64,000 nucleotides of DNA from Gemmatimonas sp. UBA7669 (GTDB lineage: Bacteria; Gemmatimonadota; Gemmatimonadetes; Gemmatimonadales; Gemmatimonadaceae), in contig NZ_DLHL01000037.1 of NCBI RefSeq assembly GCF_002483225.1, positions 1 to 64,000 on the forward strand, read 5' to 3'. The notes under the pieces are model-generated. The model worked only from the letters and a program-made list of their open reading frames with translations, was not told the DNA's origin and searched no databases. This document shows positions 36,671 through 45,557 of the stretch, piece after piece (the stretch's first letter is position 1; the number at the start of each line of letters is the position of its first letter). Both the position numbers and the translations under genes were made by a program.

Positions 36671-38185
36671 ATGACGCACCCGGGCATTCTGACCACCCTG
36701 CTGGCCTTCGGCCTCTCCGGCCTCTGCCTGCTACCGGCCCGTTCCCACGCACAGGGTGGTCCGCCCCGGCAGCCTCCGACCGGCAAGCCGCCGGTGGGCA
36801 AGGCGCCGGTAGCGCCAGCCGCTGCGGGACCAACCCTCGCCATCCCCTACGCCCGCATTCAGGGCGAGGTGTACGACAGCGTGGCCATGGCCCCACTGGC
36901 CCAGGCCACGGTGCAGTTTGTCGACGCGCAGAACCCCAGCAGTGTGCGCAGCGTGCGCACCGATTCCCTGGGCAGCTTCGTGCTCGACTCGGTGCGCCTC
37001 GGCAGCTACCTCGTGGGCATGATTCACCCGCAGCTTGATCGCCTCGGCCTCGACACGCGCGTGGTGCAGGTCAATGTGCCGCAAGCGGGGGACCAGACCC
37101 TGCCGCTGGCCGTGCCGGGACCGGCCACCATTCTCGCCACCGTCTGCCGCAACGCGGGGGCCGACATGGCCGAGGGCGCCTGGGTGGGTCTGGTGCGCAC
37201 CGCCAATGGGGCGCCGCTGGGCGGTCCCGCGCGCGTGCGCGCGCAGTTCCGCGAAACCGTGATTTCGGGCAGCGGCCTGCAGCGCCGCTTCCCCACCCGC
37301 TTTGCCGACGCGAGCAGCACCGGGGCGTTTGCGGTCTGCGGCCTGCCCGCCGATGCACAGATCACTTCACGCGCCTACGCCGGCTCGGACTCGAGCGGCG
37401 TCGTGGAGTACAAGGTGCCAGCGCACGGCCTGCTCGTGCGCGACATCATCATCGCCAACCCGAAGCGGGTCGCCACGACGGGCGCCGCGGGTCGCACGCT
37501 CTCGCAACTCAAGGGCACAGGCCGCGTGCGCGGCACCGTGCGCGACTCCCTGGGCCGCCCACTGCTCGGCGCGCGCGTCACCCTGCCGGGTGCAGTCGGC
37601 CAGGCCGAGTCGAATGCCAATGGACAGTTCGCGCTCGACTCACTCCCCGGTGGCAGTTGGATGATCGAGGCCCGCGCCGTGGGCTTCGAGCCCCTGCGTG
37701 TACCGGTGGACATTCTCGACGACGCTGAAGCCAACGCCGTCATCAACATGGCGTCACTGACGCCCACCGTGGACACGGTGCGTGTGCAGGCGGATCGCTG
37801 GGCGCAGCAGATGGCGGGCTTCGAGGAACGCAAGAAGATCGGCGGCGGCTACTACATGGACGATGCCTTCCTGCAGCGTCGCAACGCGCAGTACACCGCG
37901 GACATCTTCCGCGCGACGCCCGGCGTGCAGGTGCAGCCCGGCAACCTGGGATCTGACCGCGTCATGATGCGTGGCAACGCCGGCACCGGCACCTGCGTGC
38001 CGGCGGTGTTCCTCAACGGGGTGCTCACACCCGCACCCGGTGGCATCCTCGACAACCTCGTCAATCCGACGGACATCCGCGCCGTCGAGGTCTATCCGCG
38101 CACGGGCAGCGTGCCCATTCAGTTCCAGGATCGCAACGGCTGCGGCTCCATCGTCATCTGGACCGGCGCGCGTCGACCGCGCTGA
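36671..38185 (+). CDS. Exported carboxypeptidase-regulatory and TonB-plug domain protein lacking a barrel
   Basis: The ATG at 36671 gives a signal peptide (HPGILTTLLAFGLSGLCLLPA) and a 504-aa protein. Carboxypeptidase-regulatory-like Ig domains are at about residues 60-140 and 290-370 (VRGTVRDSLGRPLLGARVTL). The C-terminal 115 residues are a TonB-receptor plug-like domain (IFRATPGVQVQPG, VMMRGNAGTGTCVPAVFLNG, IRAVEVYPRTGSVPIQF). The protein stops there: no outer-membrane beta-barrel follows, and the next bases hold a clean terminator rather than a broken barrel. It may be an adaptor or a ligand-binding outer-membrane accessory protein. A smaller relative lies at 51201-52001. Confidence 0.8.
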   Translation: MTHPGILTTLLAFGLSGLCLLPARSHAQGGPPRQPPTGKPPVGKAPVAPAAAGPTLAIPYARIQGEVYDSVAMAPLAQATVQFVDAQNPSSVRSVRTDSLGSFVLDSVRLGSYLVGMIHPQLDRLGLDTRVVQVNVPQAGDQTLPLAVPGPATILATVCRNAGADMAEGAWVGLVRTANGAPLGGPARVRAQFRETVISGSGLQRRFPTRFADASSTGAFAVCGLPADAQITSRAYAGSDSSGVVEYKVPAHGLLVRDIIIANPKRVATTGAAGRTLSQLKGTGRVRGTVRDSLGRPLLGARVTLPGAVGQAESNANGQFALDSLPGGSWMIEARAVGFEPLRVPVDILDDAEANAVINMASLTPTVDTVRVQADRWAQQMAGFEERKKIGGGYYMDDAFLQRRNAQYTADIFRATPGVQVQPGNLGSDRVMMRGNAGTGTCVPAVFLNGVLTPAPGGILDNLVNPTDIRAVEVYPRTGSVPIQFQDRNGCGSIVIWTGARRPR

Positions 38186-38228
38186 GCACGGGACTGCCTA
38201 TCGCGGATTGCACGGATTGAAGCGGGAG

Positions 38229-38268
38229 CGGCAGGATGTGCGGCACTGGCATCCTGCCGTTTTTTTTT
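38229..38268 (+). terminator. Intrinsic terminator of the plug-domain gene
   Basis: CGGCAGGATG (38229-38238) and CATCCTGCCG (38250-38259) form a perfect 10-bp stem followed by nine T. The sequence just before it (TATCGCGGATTGCACGGATT) matches the arm of the dispersed palindromic elements, so this copy of the repeat doubles as a terminator. Confidence 0.92.
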
Positions 38269-38325
38269 GGCTGATTTGGATTGCCGCGACACCGGCACTC
38301 GGTGCATCGGCGAGATCGTCAACCG

Positions 38326-38491
38326 CTCACGCAGAGAGACGGAGGGCGCAGAGTTCGCAGAGGAAAAGCAGCACGTTCCCATTGATGTTTATCCGTGCAG
38401 TTTCCGCTACATCCGCGTGATCCGCGACAAGGCAGTTGAGCCCAAACTGCAGTGCTCTGCGAACTCTGCGGCCTCATTCTCTCTGCGTGAG
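38326..38491. repeat. Long palindromic element, copy A
   Basis: A 166-bp element. The ends CTCACGCAGAG and CTCTGCGTGAG are inverted, and further arms GCAGAGTTCGCAGAG / CTCTGCGAACTCTGC also pair. The core carries ATCCGCGTGATCCGCGAC followed by AAGGCAGTTGAGCCC. The same ends and core occur at 57164-57335. No protein is encoded, and no transposase is nearby. Confidence 0.8.
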
Positions 38492-38568
38492 CTGTTGTAC
38501 CAATTGGCGGCCGAAGCCGAGCCGGCCCTCAAATGCCGTACCGGCGGCCGATCCAGTCAACAACTTTG

Positions 38569-38699
38569 TCGCGGATCACGCGGATGGGGCGGAAACCACA
38601 CGGATCAGATACGAGCCCAAAACGGATCACTTCCTCTACGGTCACTGCAGTCCTCCTGCAGTTTCCGTTTGAATCCGTGCCATCCGTGATGGTCAGTTG
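38569..38699. repeat. Dispersed palindromic element, copy 4
   Basis: The left arm GTCGCGGATCACGCGGATGG with GGCGGAAACC, and the right arm CAGTTTCCGT...ATCCGTGCCATCCGTGATGGTCAGTTGA, are imperfect inverted copies that match the arms of the other elements. A small CTGCAG-rich hairpin lies inside. It ends about 20 bases before the stop codon of the minus-strand diguanylate cyclase. Confidence 0.65.
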
Positions 38700-38720
38700 A
38701 CCCAAACCACGACCCAGAAC

Positions 38721-39965
38721 TCAGTCGTCGTACCCGACCACCAGATTCATGCCTGCCTGACGCGCCCGCTCGACCGCCGTGCCGGCCGTCGTCATGAGCC
38801 CGTCCACACCGGTGATGCCCTCCGACACCTCAGCCACACCAATCGAGAGCGTGCAGCGCGCGCCCTGGTAGTCGCCGGCAAACACATGCCGCTGCATGCG
38901 CTCGCGGATACGCTCGGCCAGCACCAGACCGCCCGAGAGCTCCGTGCTGGGCAGCAATACCGCGAATGCCTCGCCGCCCACGCGACCCACCACGTCTGTC
39001 GTTCGCGACTCCTGACGGCACACCCAGGCAATCGCACGCAGCCACTCGCTGGCAAACCCTTCGCCGTGCTGCGCCACCGTGTCCGCAAAATTGTCCGGAT
39101 CCACCAGCAACATCGTGAGTGGTTGTCCGTAGCGCCGAGCACGGGCCACTTCCGACTGCGCCACGTCGAAGAACGCCCGGCGCGCCGCCACACCCGTGAG
39201 ATAGTCCGTGGTGCTTGACGCATCGTCACGCGTCTGCTCTTCGAGCTTGCGACGCTCCGACTGATCGTGCGTGACCACGGAGAAGCCCAGCGCCTCGCCC
39301 GACGCGCCACGCAGGGCCGTGATGACCGTGTTCGACCAGAACAGCGTACCGTCCTGCCGCTGGCGGTGCCCCTCTTCCTCACACCAGCCGTTGCGCGCCG
39401 CAAGGGCGAGCGTGTCCTGGAGGTAGCTGTCCCCATGGTCCGCCGGCAGCAGCACCGTCATGGGTTGCCCCACCACCACCGAGGCCGGCCACTGATGCAC
39501 ACGCTCGGCCGCTTCGCTCCAGCTGTCGATGCGCCCCTCACGATCGATCGTGTAGATCGCATACTCGCGCACCGCGCCTTCCACCGCATGCAGCCGCTGC
39601 TCGAGCCGGCTCACCAGCCCACGCGCACTGGCCAACTCCGCCGCATCAGTGGCGACCGCCACGATGCGACCCGTGGCCACCTTCACCAATGACAGAAACA
39701 CCCCGTGCTGCGAGCCGGGCGCCAGCAACTCCACGCTGTCGACAATCACGCCACGCGGACTGTCGAATCCGCGCACGCGCGCCGAGAGGTCGGGGGCAAT
39801 GGTATTGAGTGCACCCACCAGATCTTCAAGGGACCCGGTGGGCGTGAACGGCGACAACAGACGCCGCGCGGCCAGGTTGGCCACCTCCACCCGCCCATCC
39901 TCGTTGAGCTCCACGAGGCCGACGGGCGAAAGCAGAAACAGGTCGAGCAGCGCCTCGGGGGTCAC
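38721..39965 (-). CDS. PAS-GGDEF protein with variant active site
   Basis: A 414-aa cytosolic protein. An N-terminal PAS-like region (VGLVELNEDGRVEVANLAA) is followed by a second PAS domain at about residues 125-235 (YTIDREGRIDSWSEAAERVHQW, with a PAC-like SVVTHDQSERR) and a GGDEF domain. The signature reads GGEAF (330-334): the fourth, normally glutamate, position is alanine. The I-site RTTD lies exactly five residues before it and is intact. It may be a weak cyclase or a c-di-GMP receptor. The GTG start overlaps the thrS stop (GTGA), so it is translationally coupled to thrS. Confidence 0.88.
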   Translation of the reverse strand: MTPEALLDLFLLSPVGLVELNEDGRVEVANLAARRLLSPFTPTGSLEDLVGALNTIAPDLSARVRGFDSPRGVIVDSVELLAPGSQHGVFLSLVKVATGRIVAVATDAAELASARGLVSRLEQRLHAVEGAVREYAIYTIDREGRIDSWSEAAERVHQWPASVVVGQPMTVLLPADHGDSYLQDTLALAARNGWCEEEGHRQRQDGTLFWSNTVITALRGASGEALGFSVVTHDQSERRKLEEQTRDDASSTTDYLTGVAARRAFFDVAQSEVARARRYGQPLTMLLVDPDNFADTVAQHGEGFASEWLRAIAWVCRQESRTTDVVGRVGGEAFAVLLPSTELSGGLVLAERIRERMQRHVFAGDYQGARCTLSIGVAEVSEGITGVDGLMTTAGTAVERARQAGMNLVVGYDD

Positions 39966-41986
39966 GCCGTCGCCTCCGACTTGGCGTCGGAGGAAGCGGC
40001 ATCAGCCGGGGCAGCGGCTCCGCCGGACGCCGGTACCAGCGCCCGGGTGGACACCTCGTGCAGCAGTCGCTCCAGAAAGGCGTCCTGCGTCATGATGTCC
40101 TGCTTCTTGCCGGCGCCGCGTGTGCGCAGCGCCACCGTCTGTTCTTCCGCTTCGCGCCGACCGATCACGCACATGTAAGGCACCTTCTCCACCTCACCCT
40201 CGCGCACGCGGTAGTTCAGCGTTTCGTTGCGCGCATCGAGCGTGGCGCGGATGCCGTGCTTCTTGAGGCGATCCACCAACGCCTGCGCATGCTCGTTGTA
40301 GTCGATCGCGATGGGAATGACACGCACCTGCTCGGGCGCGAGCCACACCGGGAACGCGCCACCGAAGTGTTCGATGAGAATCGCGATGAACCGCTCGAAC
40401 GACCCACTCACCGCACGATGGATGACCACCGGCCGGTGCGGTGCGTTGTCCTCGCCCGTGTACGTGAGGTCGAAGCGTTCGGGCGCGTTGTAGTCGAGCT
40501 GAATGGTGCCCAACTGCCAGGCGCGGCCAATGGAGTCGGTCACGTCGAAGTCGATCTTGGGCCCGTAGAACGCGCCGTCGCCTTCCTTCATCTCGTACGC
40601 TCGGCCCGTGCTCTCGAGCGCCGCGCGCAACGCCGCCTCGGCGCGATCCCAGAGCTCGTCGCTGCCGATGCGCTGTTCGGGACGCGTGGCAAACTTGAGC
40701 GTGGCCGTGAGCCCAAACGTGTCGTAGTAGCCGAGAATGAACTCCAGGAGGAAGCGCACTTCCTCGGCAATCTGGTCCTCACGCAGGAACACGTGACAGT
40801 CGTCCTGCGAGAACTGCCGCACGCGCGTGAGACCCGACAGCGCGCCAGACAGCTCGTTGCGGTGCAGCACATCGAACGTCACGTAACGCACCGGCAGTTC
40901 GCGATACGAGTGCTTGTGCGAACCAAACAGCACGTAGTGCGACGGGCAGTTCATGGGCTTGAGCGACATGTCATGCTCGCCCGTCTCGTTGTCGAGCACG
41001 AGGAACATGTTCTCCTTGTACTTGCCCCAATGCCCCGACTGTTCCCACAGCATCTTGTTGTACAGGAGCGGCGTCTTGACCTCCTGGAAATCCTCCGCCT
41101 GCCGCTCACGCACGAAGCCTTCGAGCGTGTTGTACAGCGTGGTGCCCTTGGGCGTCCAGAAGGCCGCGCCCGGCGCCTGCGGAAAGAGCTGGAAGAGCCC
41201 CAGCGACTTGCCCAGCACGCGGTGATCGCGCTTCTTGGCCTCCTCGAGATTGTGCAGGTGCGTCTCGAGCTCGTCCTTCTTGAAGAAGGCCGTGGCGTAG
41301 ATGCGCTGCAGCATCTGCCGCTTCACGTCGCCGCGCCAGTACGCGCCCGCCGTGTGCAGCAGCTTGAAATGCTTGAGGTGTGACGTATCCGGCACGTGCG
41401 GCCCACGACACAGATCGATGAACGGGCCGTCGGTGTACGTGCTGATGACCTCGTCCGTGCCGTCGAAATCGGCGAGGCGCTCCAGCTTGAGCGGGTCGTC
41501 GGCAAAGCGCTGCTTCGCCTCCTCCAGCGTCACCTCCTCACGCACAAACGGATACTTCTCGGCCACCACCTTGCGCATCTCGGCCTCGAAGGCCGCGAGG
41601 TCCTCGGGCGTGAAGGGCTTCTCGACTTCGAAGTCGTAGTAGAAACCATCGTCGATGGCCGGACCGAACCCGATCTTGGCGTCCGGGCGCAGCCGCCGCA
41701 CGGCCGTGGCCAGGATGTGCGCGCCACTGTGGCGCAGCACGGCCAGGGCCCGCGGGTCCTTGTCGGTGATGACCACGAATGTCCCCGACTTGCGCAGCGG
41801 GGTCATGAGGTCCTGCACCTCGCCGTCCACGGCCACCGCGAGCGCCGCCTGCAGCAGACGGGCCCCGATGCTGCCCACCACATCCCGCGCCAGGGTGCCG
41901 GCCGCGACCTCGCGCGTGGCCCCATCCGGGAGTGTGAGGGTGATCGGTGCGTCAGCAGCAGCATTGGAGGACGGTCCGGCGATCAT
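39962..41986 (-). CDS. thrS: Threonyl-tRNA synthetase
   Basis: Charges tRNA-Thr. Full length: TGS domain (about 1-75), editing domain with HSGAHILATAV and THFKLLHT-like segments, and class II catalytic core with PMNCPSHY (zinc Cys), RNELSGALSGLTRVRQFSQDDCH, and the C-terminal anticodon-binding domain. The start was placed at the ATG at 41986; the frame extends two codons further to a TTG. A hydrophilic Ala-rich tail of about 25 residues follows the anticodon domain. Its stop overlaps the start of the GGDEF gene. Confidence 0.96.
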   Translation of the reverse strand: MIAGPSSNAAADAPITLTLPDGATREVAAGTLARDVVGSIGARLLQAALAVAVDGEVQDLMTPLRKSGTFVVITDKDPRALAVLRHSGAHILATAVRRLRPDAKIGFGPAIDDGFYYDFEVEKPFTPEDLAAFEAEMRKVVAEKYPFVREEVTLEEAKQRFADDPLKLERLADFDGTDEVISTYTDGPFIDLCRGPHVPDTSHLKHFKLLHTAGAYWRGDVKRQMLQRIYATAFFKKDELETHLHNLEEAKKRDHRVLGKSLGLFQLFPQAPGAAFWTPKGTTLYNTLEGFVRERQAEDFQEVKTPLLYNKMLWEQSGHWGKYKENMFLVLDNETGEHDMSLKPMNCPSHYVLFGSHKHSYRELPVRYVTFDVLHRNELSGALSGLTRVRQFSQDDCHVFLREDQIAEEVRFLLEFILGYYDTFGLTATLKFATRPEQRIGSDELWDRAEAALRAALESTGRAYEMKEGDGAFYGPKIDFDVTDSIGRAWQLGTIQLDYNAPERFDLTYTGEDNAPHRPVVIHRAVSGSFERFIAILIEHFGGAFPVWLAPEQVRVIPIAIDYNEHAQALVDRLKKHGIRATLDARNETLNYRVREGEVEKVPYMCVIGRREAEEQTVALRTRGAGKKQDIMTQDAFLERLLHEVSTRALVPASGGAAAPADAASSDAKSEATA

Positions 41987-42115
41987 CGGCAAAGGCGCAG
42001 GAGTCAGAACGACCGGCCGGTGGCACCAGAGCCACTACGCCGGGTAGAGCCTCTGAAGTTATCCTTCAGACCCTAGGGGCGCCACGCAGGGCGCTCCCGC
42101 GACCCTACGTGCGAC

Positions 42116-42748
42116 ATGCGAATTACTCGAACCTCCCGGGCATTGCGGATTCGTCGGAAGAAAGAGGGGGCCGGCACGCTGGCCCTCGTGGCGCTGGGTG
42201 CGGTGGCCGGCCTGGCCATCGGCATGGCTCTCGCCGACCGGTTTGGCGGTGTCGACGGATTGGCCCGTCGCGCAGGCCTCCGCTCGCGCAAGCGGCACAA
42301 GGACAGCGGCTGGCGCGGCGACGCTCGTCGATCGGCGCACTTCGACGACCTCGCCGACGACGACTCCGAGTTGGCCCCCGAGGCCATGTCGCACCTGCAC
42401 TTTGCGCACCAGGAGTCGCGTGGAACCCCGGCTCGCGGCATGAAGGCAGTCGACGCGCACCCGCCCGTGGCAGGCGGCGCCCGTCGCCCGGTCCGCTCCG
42501 CCCCACCGGTTGAAGTCCTGCCCACGGGAGAGGAGCTCGAACAGCGTGTGCTCGAGGCCTTCCAGAACGATCCCATTCTCTCCGAGTGTGCCATCGACAT
42601 CACCGCCGAGGCCGATGGAAGCGTGGAGCTGAGTGGCTGGGTGGCGTTGCCTTCCGAGGTGGACTACGCCGTCACGATCACGCGCGGCGTGCCCGGCGTA
42701 AAGCAAATTGTCAACTCGCTCGTCCTGCGTCCCTCGCCGGCGGCCTGA
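42116..42748 (+). CDS. BON domain membrane-anchored protein
   Basis: A 210-aa protein. A hydrophobic, glycine-rich helix at about residues 18-38 (LALVALGAVAGLAIGMALADRF) probably anchors it to the inner membrane, a charged linker follows, and a BON domain occupies about 140-207 (LEQRVLEAFQNDPIL, SVELSGWVALPSEVDYAV, VPGVKQIVNSL). BON domains bind phospholipid and often help maintain the envelope under stress. It is divergent from thrS and 64 bp upstream of valS. Confidence 0.82.
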   Translation: MRITRTSRALRIRRKKEGAGTLALVALGAVAGLAIGMALADRFGGVDGLARRAGLRSRKRHKDSGWRGDARRSAHFDDLADDDSELAPEAMSHLHFAHQESRGTPARGMKAVDAHPPVAGGARRPVRSAPPVEVLPTGEELEQRVLEAFQNDPILSECAIDITAEADGSVELSGWVALPSEVDYAVTITRGVPGVKQIVNSLVLRPSPAA

Positions 42749-42812
42749 GCGCCGCCGGAAGGCCTCGTAGCGGCACACGCCGCGCGCTGGCCGGGGTGGT
42801 TATCTTGCGCGG

Positions 42813-45557
42813 ATGACTGCGCCAGATACGTCGCTGCCGACCACCTATGATGCCGCGGCCACCGAGGCCGCCTGGTACCCTCGCTGGACCGAACACGGAG
42901 TGTTCACTGCCGATGCGGCACGCGCCGCGACGCGGGAACCCTTCGTCATCGTCATCCCGCCACCCAATGTCACGGCCGTGTTGCACATGGGGCATGGCCT
43001 CAACAACACGGTGCAGGATGTGCTCATTCGCTGGCGGCGCATGGCTGGCGACGAGGCACTCTGGGTGCCGGGCACCGACCACGCCGGCATCGCCACGCAG
43101 AACGTGGTGGAGAAGCAGTTGGCGGCCGAAGGCAAGACGCGTTTCGATCTGGGGCGCGAGGCCTTCGTGGGTCGTGTCGCCGAGTTCGTCGACAAGACGG
43201 GCGGCGAAATCCTCAATCAGCTCAAGTCCATCGGTGCCAGCGCCGACTGGAGCCGCACGGCCTACACCTTCTCGCCAGAGCTTTCGCGCGCCGTGCGCGA
43301 AACCTTCGTGCGTCTGCACGAAGACGGCCTGGTGTACAAGGGGCATCGCGTCATCCATTGGTGCCCGCGCTGCGGCACCTCGCTGAGTGACGAGGAAGCG
43401 GAGTTCAACGACAGCAACGGCAAGCTGTATCATCTGCGCTACCCGCTGGCCGACGATCCGTCGCAGAGCATTACCGTGGCCACCACGCGCCCGGAAACCA
43501 TGCTTGGCGACGTGGCCGTCGCCGTCAATCCCGACGACGAACGCTACCAGGCGCTCATCGGCAAGTCGGTGGTGCTGCCGCTCAACGGCGTGGCCATCCC
43601 CATCATCGCCGACAGCTACACCGACCCGGCCTTTGGCTCGGGCGCGGTGAAGATCACGCCGGCGCACGACGCCAACGACTTCGAAGTCGGCAAGCGTCAT
43701 GCGCTGCCCATGCCGGTCATCATTGACGCCGAAGGCATGGTGCGTGAGGTGGAAGCCGCCGCGGGTCGGGTGCCGGCCGCATTCCAGGGTCTCGAGCGCT
43801 TCGCGGCGCGCAAGGCCGTGGTGGCCGCGCTCGACGAGGCCGGTGCGCTGGTCAAGGTCGAGAACCACGCCCACAGCGTGCGCCGCTGTTACCGCTGCGA
43901 CACGGTGGTGGAGCCGCGTCTGTCCGACCAGTGGTTTGTGCGCATGCAGCCGCTGGCCGACAAGGCACTCGCAGCGTTGCGCAGTGGTGAGCTGCGCATT
44001 CTGCCCGAGCGCTGGGAGGCCGTGTACGTCAACTGGCTCGAGGGCATTCGCGACTGGAACATCTCGCGCCAGATCTGGTGGGGCCATCGTGTGCCCGTGT
44101 GGTACTGCGCGAACAGTTGCGGTCAGGCGCCCATGGTCTCGCGCAGCGACGTGAGCGCCTGTGCAGGCTGCGGCGGCGCCGTGCGTCAGGACGAGGACGT
44201 GCTCGACACCTGGTTCTCGAGCTGGCTCTGGCCCTTCAGCACGCTCGGCTGGCCTGACGACACGCCCGATCTGCGCGCGTTCTACCCGGGTGATGTGCTG
44301 GTCACCGCGCCGGAGATCCTGTTCTTCTGGGTGGCGCGCATGGTCATGAGTGGCTGCTGGTTCCTGGACAAGCCGCCCTTCCACACGGTCTATCTGCACG
44401 GCACGGTGCGCGACATGCAGCACCGCAAGATGTCCAAGTCGCTGGGCAACGGCATCGACCCGCTCGATGTCGTGAAGCTCTACGGCGCCGATGCGCTGCG
44501 CTGGACCATGATCGCGGGCCTCGGACTCGGTGTCGACGTCATGCTCGACCCCACCGATCTCGACAAGTCGTTCGCGCCGGGGCGCAACTTCTGCACGAAG
44601 CTCTGGAACATCGGCCGCTTCCTGCTCTCGCGCGTGGGCACCGATCCGGTGGCTCCGGTAGCCGCGCTCGATCGCACACAACTGGCGCCCGCCGATCGCT
44701 GGATTCTCGAGCGGCTCGATATGGCCATCGCCGACTGCAACGCGGCCCTGGGCCCGGCGCGTCCTGCCGACCTGCTGGAGTGGACCGACGGAGAACGTGG
44801 GCGCGGCCTCCGGCTCTCCGAGTACGCCGAAGCGGCGCGCCGCTTTGTGTGGAACGAGCTGGCCGACTGGTATCTCGAGTCGGTCAAGCCGCGCCTTGCG
44901 GCGGAAGGCGCCGACCGCGAGGTGGCGCGCGCCGTGCTGGCGCACGCCTTCGACGGCGCGCTGCGTTTGCTGCATCCCATCGTGCCCTTCATCACCGAAG
45001 AACTCTGGCAGAAGCTGCCGCAGTCGCCCGACGGTACCTTCCTTGCACAGGCCCCTTGGCCCACGGCGAGTGGCGAACCGGCCGGTATCGGCGCCGAGTT
45101 CGAGTATGTACGTGAAGCCGTGGCGGCGATCCGTCAGGTCCGTGCGGAGTACAATGTGAATCCGGGGGCGTGGGTGGATGCCACGCTCGTGGCCGCAGGT
45201 GACACGCTGGACGCAGTGGCGGCACAGGTCGACACCATCGGAGCGCTGGCCCGTGCCAAGGTGTCAGCGGCCGGTGCAGCGCCTGCTGGAGCCGCCGCCC
45301 AGGTGGTGTTGCCGAGTGGCGTGGAGCTGGTCATCCCGTTGGCCGGGATGATCGACCTGGGCAAGGAGAAGCAGCGCTTGGAAACCGAAATCGCACAGCT
45401 CGACAAACAGCTCACGGCCCTCGATGGTCGTCTGGCCAACGAAGGCTTCGTGGCCAAGGCGCCCGAGGCCGTGGTGGCCGCGGAGCGCGCCAAGGCCGCC
45501 GACTGGCGCGCACGACTCGAGCAGTTGCGCAGCAAGCATCAGGCGCTCGGCGCGTGA
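42813..45557 (+). CDS. valS: Valyl-tRNA synthetase
   Basis: Charges tRNA-Val; 914 aa, full length. Class I motifs: HMGH (58-61) in NVTAVLHMGHGLNN, and KMSKS (539-543). The editing domain (TTRPETMLGDVAVAVNP), the zinc-finger-like Cys pairs and the C-terminal coiled-coil arm (about 845-910) are all seen. Its stop overlaps the next start (GTGA), beginning a coupled chain with the Ig-like lipoprotein, gmhB and purN. Confidence 0.97.
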   Translation: MTAPDTSLPTTYDAAATEAAWYPRWTEHGVFTADAARAATREPFVIVIPPPNVTAVLHMGHGLNNTVQDVLIRWRRMAGDEALWVPGTDHAGIATQNVVEKQLAAEGKTRFDLGREAFVGRVAEFVDKTGGEILNQLKSIGASADWSRTAYTFSPELSRAVRETFVRLHEDGLVYKGHRVIHWCPRCGTSLSDEEAEFNDSNGKLYHLRYPLADDPSQSITVATTRPETMLGDVAVAVNPDDERYQALIGKSVVLPLNGVAIPIIADSYTDPAFGSGAVKITPAHDANDFEVGKRHALPMPVIIDAEGMVREVEAAAGRVPAAFQGLERFAARKAVVAALDEAGALVKVENHAHSVRRCYRCDTVVEPRLSDQWFVRMQPLADKALAALRSGELRILPERWEAVYVNWLEGIRDWNISRQIWWGHRVPVWYCANSCGQAPMVSRSDVSACAGCGGAVRQDEDVLDTWFSSWLWPFSTLGWPDDTPDLRAFYPGDVLVTAPEILFFWVARMVMSGCWFLDKPPFHTVYLHGTVRDMQHRKMSKSLGNGIDPLDVVKLYGADALRWTMIAGLGLGVDVMLDPTDLDKSFAPGRNFCTKLWNIGRFLLSRVGTDPVAPVAALDRTQLAPADRWILERLDMAIADCNAALGPARPADLLEWTDGERGRGLRLSEYAEAARRFVWNELADWYLESVKPRLAAEGADREVARAVLAHAFDGALRLLHPIVPFITEELWQKLPQSPDGTFLAQAPWPTASGEPAGIGAEFEYVREAVAAIRQVRAEYNVNPGAWVDATLVAAGDTLDAVAAQVDTIGALARAKVSAAGAAPAGAAAQVVLPSGVELVIPLAGMIDLGKEKQRLETEIAQLDKQLTALDGRLANEGFVAKAPEAVVAAERAKAADWRARLEQLRSKHQALGA

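Larger units (their letters stand above)
38186..38720. other. Gene-free 535-bp region packed with dispersed repeats
   Basis: It lies between the convergent plug-protein and diguanylate cyclase genes. From left to right it holds a terminator built from a repeat arm (38196-38268), a long palindromic element (38326-38491) and a further palindromic element (38569-38699). Open frames of 78-140 codons here consist only of repeat sequence and are not genes. Confidence 0.8.

Noticed and set aside
36671..38185. Pseudogene of a TonB-dependent receptor
   Set aside because: The frame is intact, ends in a strong terminator, and a second protein in the window has the same plug-only layout.
38267..38689. 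140-codon open frame between the plug-protein gene and the GGDEF gene
   Set aside because: It consists wholly of dispersed repeat sequence and has no ribosome-binding site.
40058..41383. 441-codon plus-strand open frame across thrS
   Set aside because: Antisense shadow; no domain is recognisable, and thrS is certain on the other strand.
42711..44975. 754-codon minus-strand open frame across valS
   Set aside because: Antisense shadow of valS; no motifs and His/Arg-rich content.
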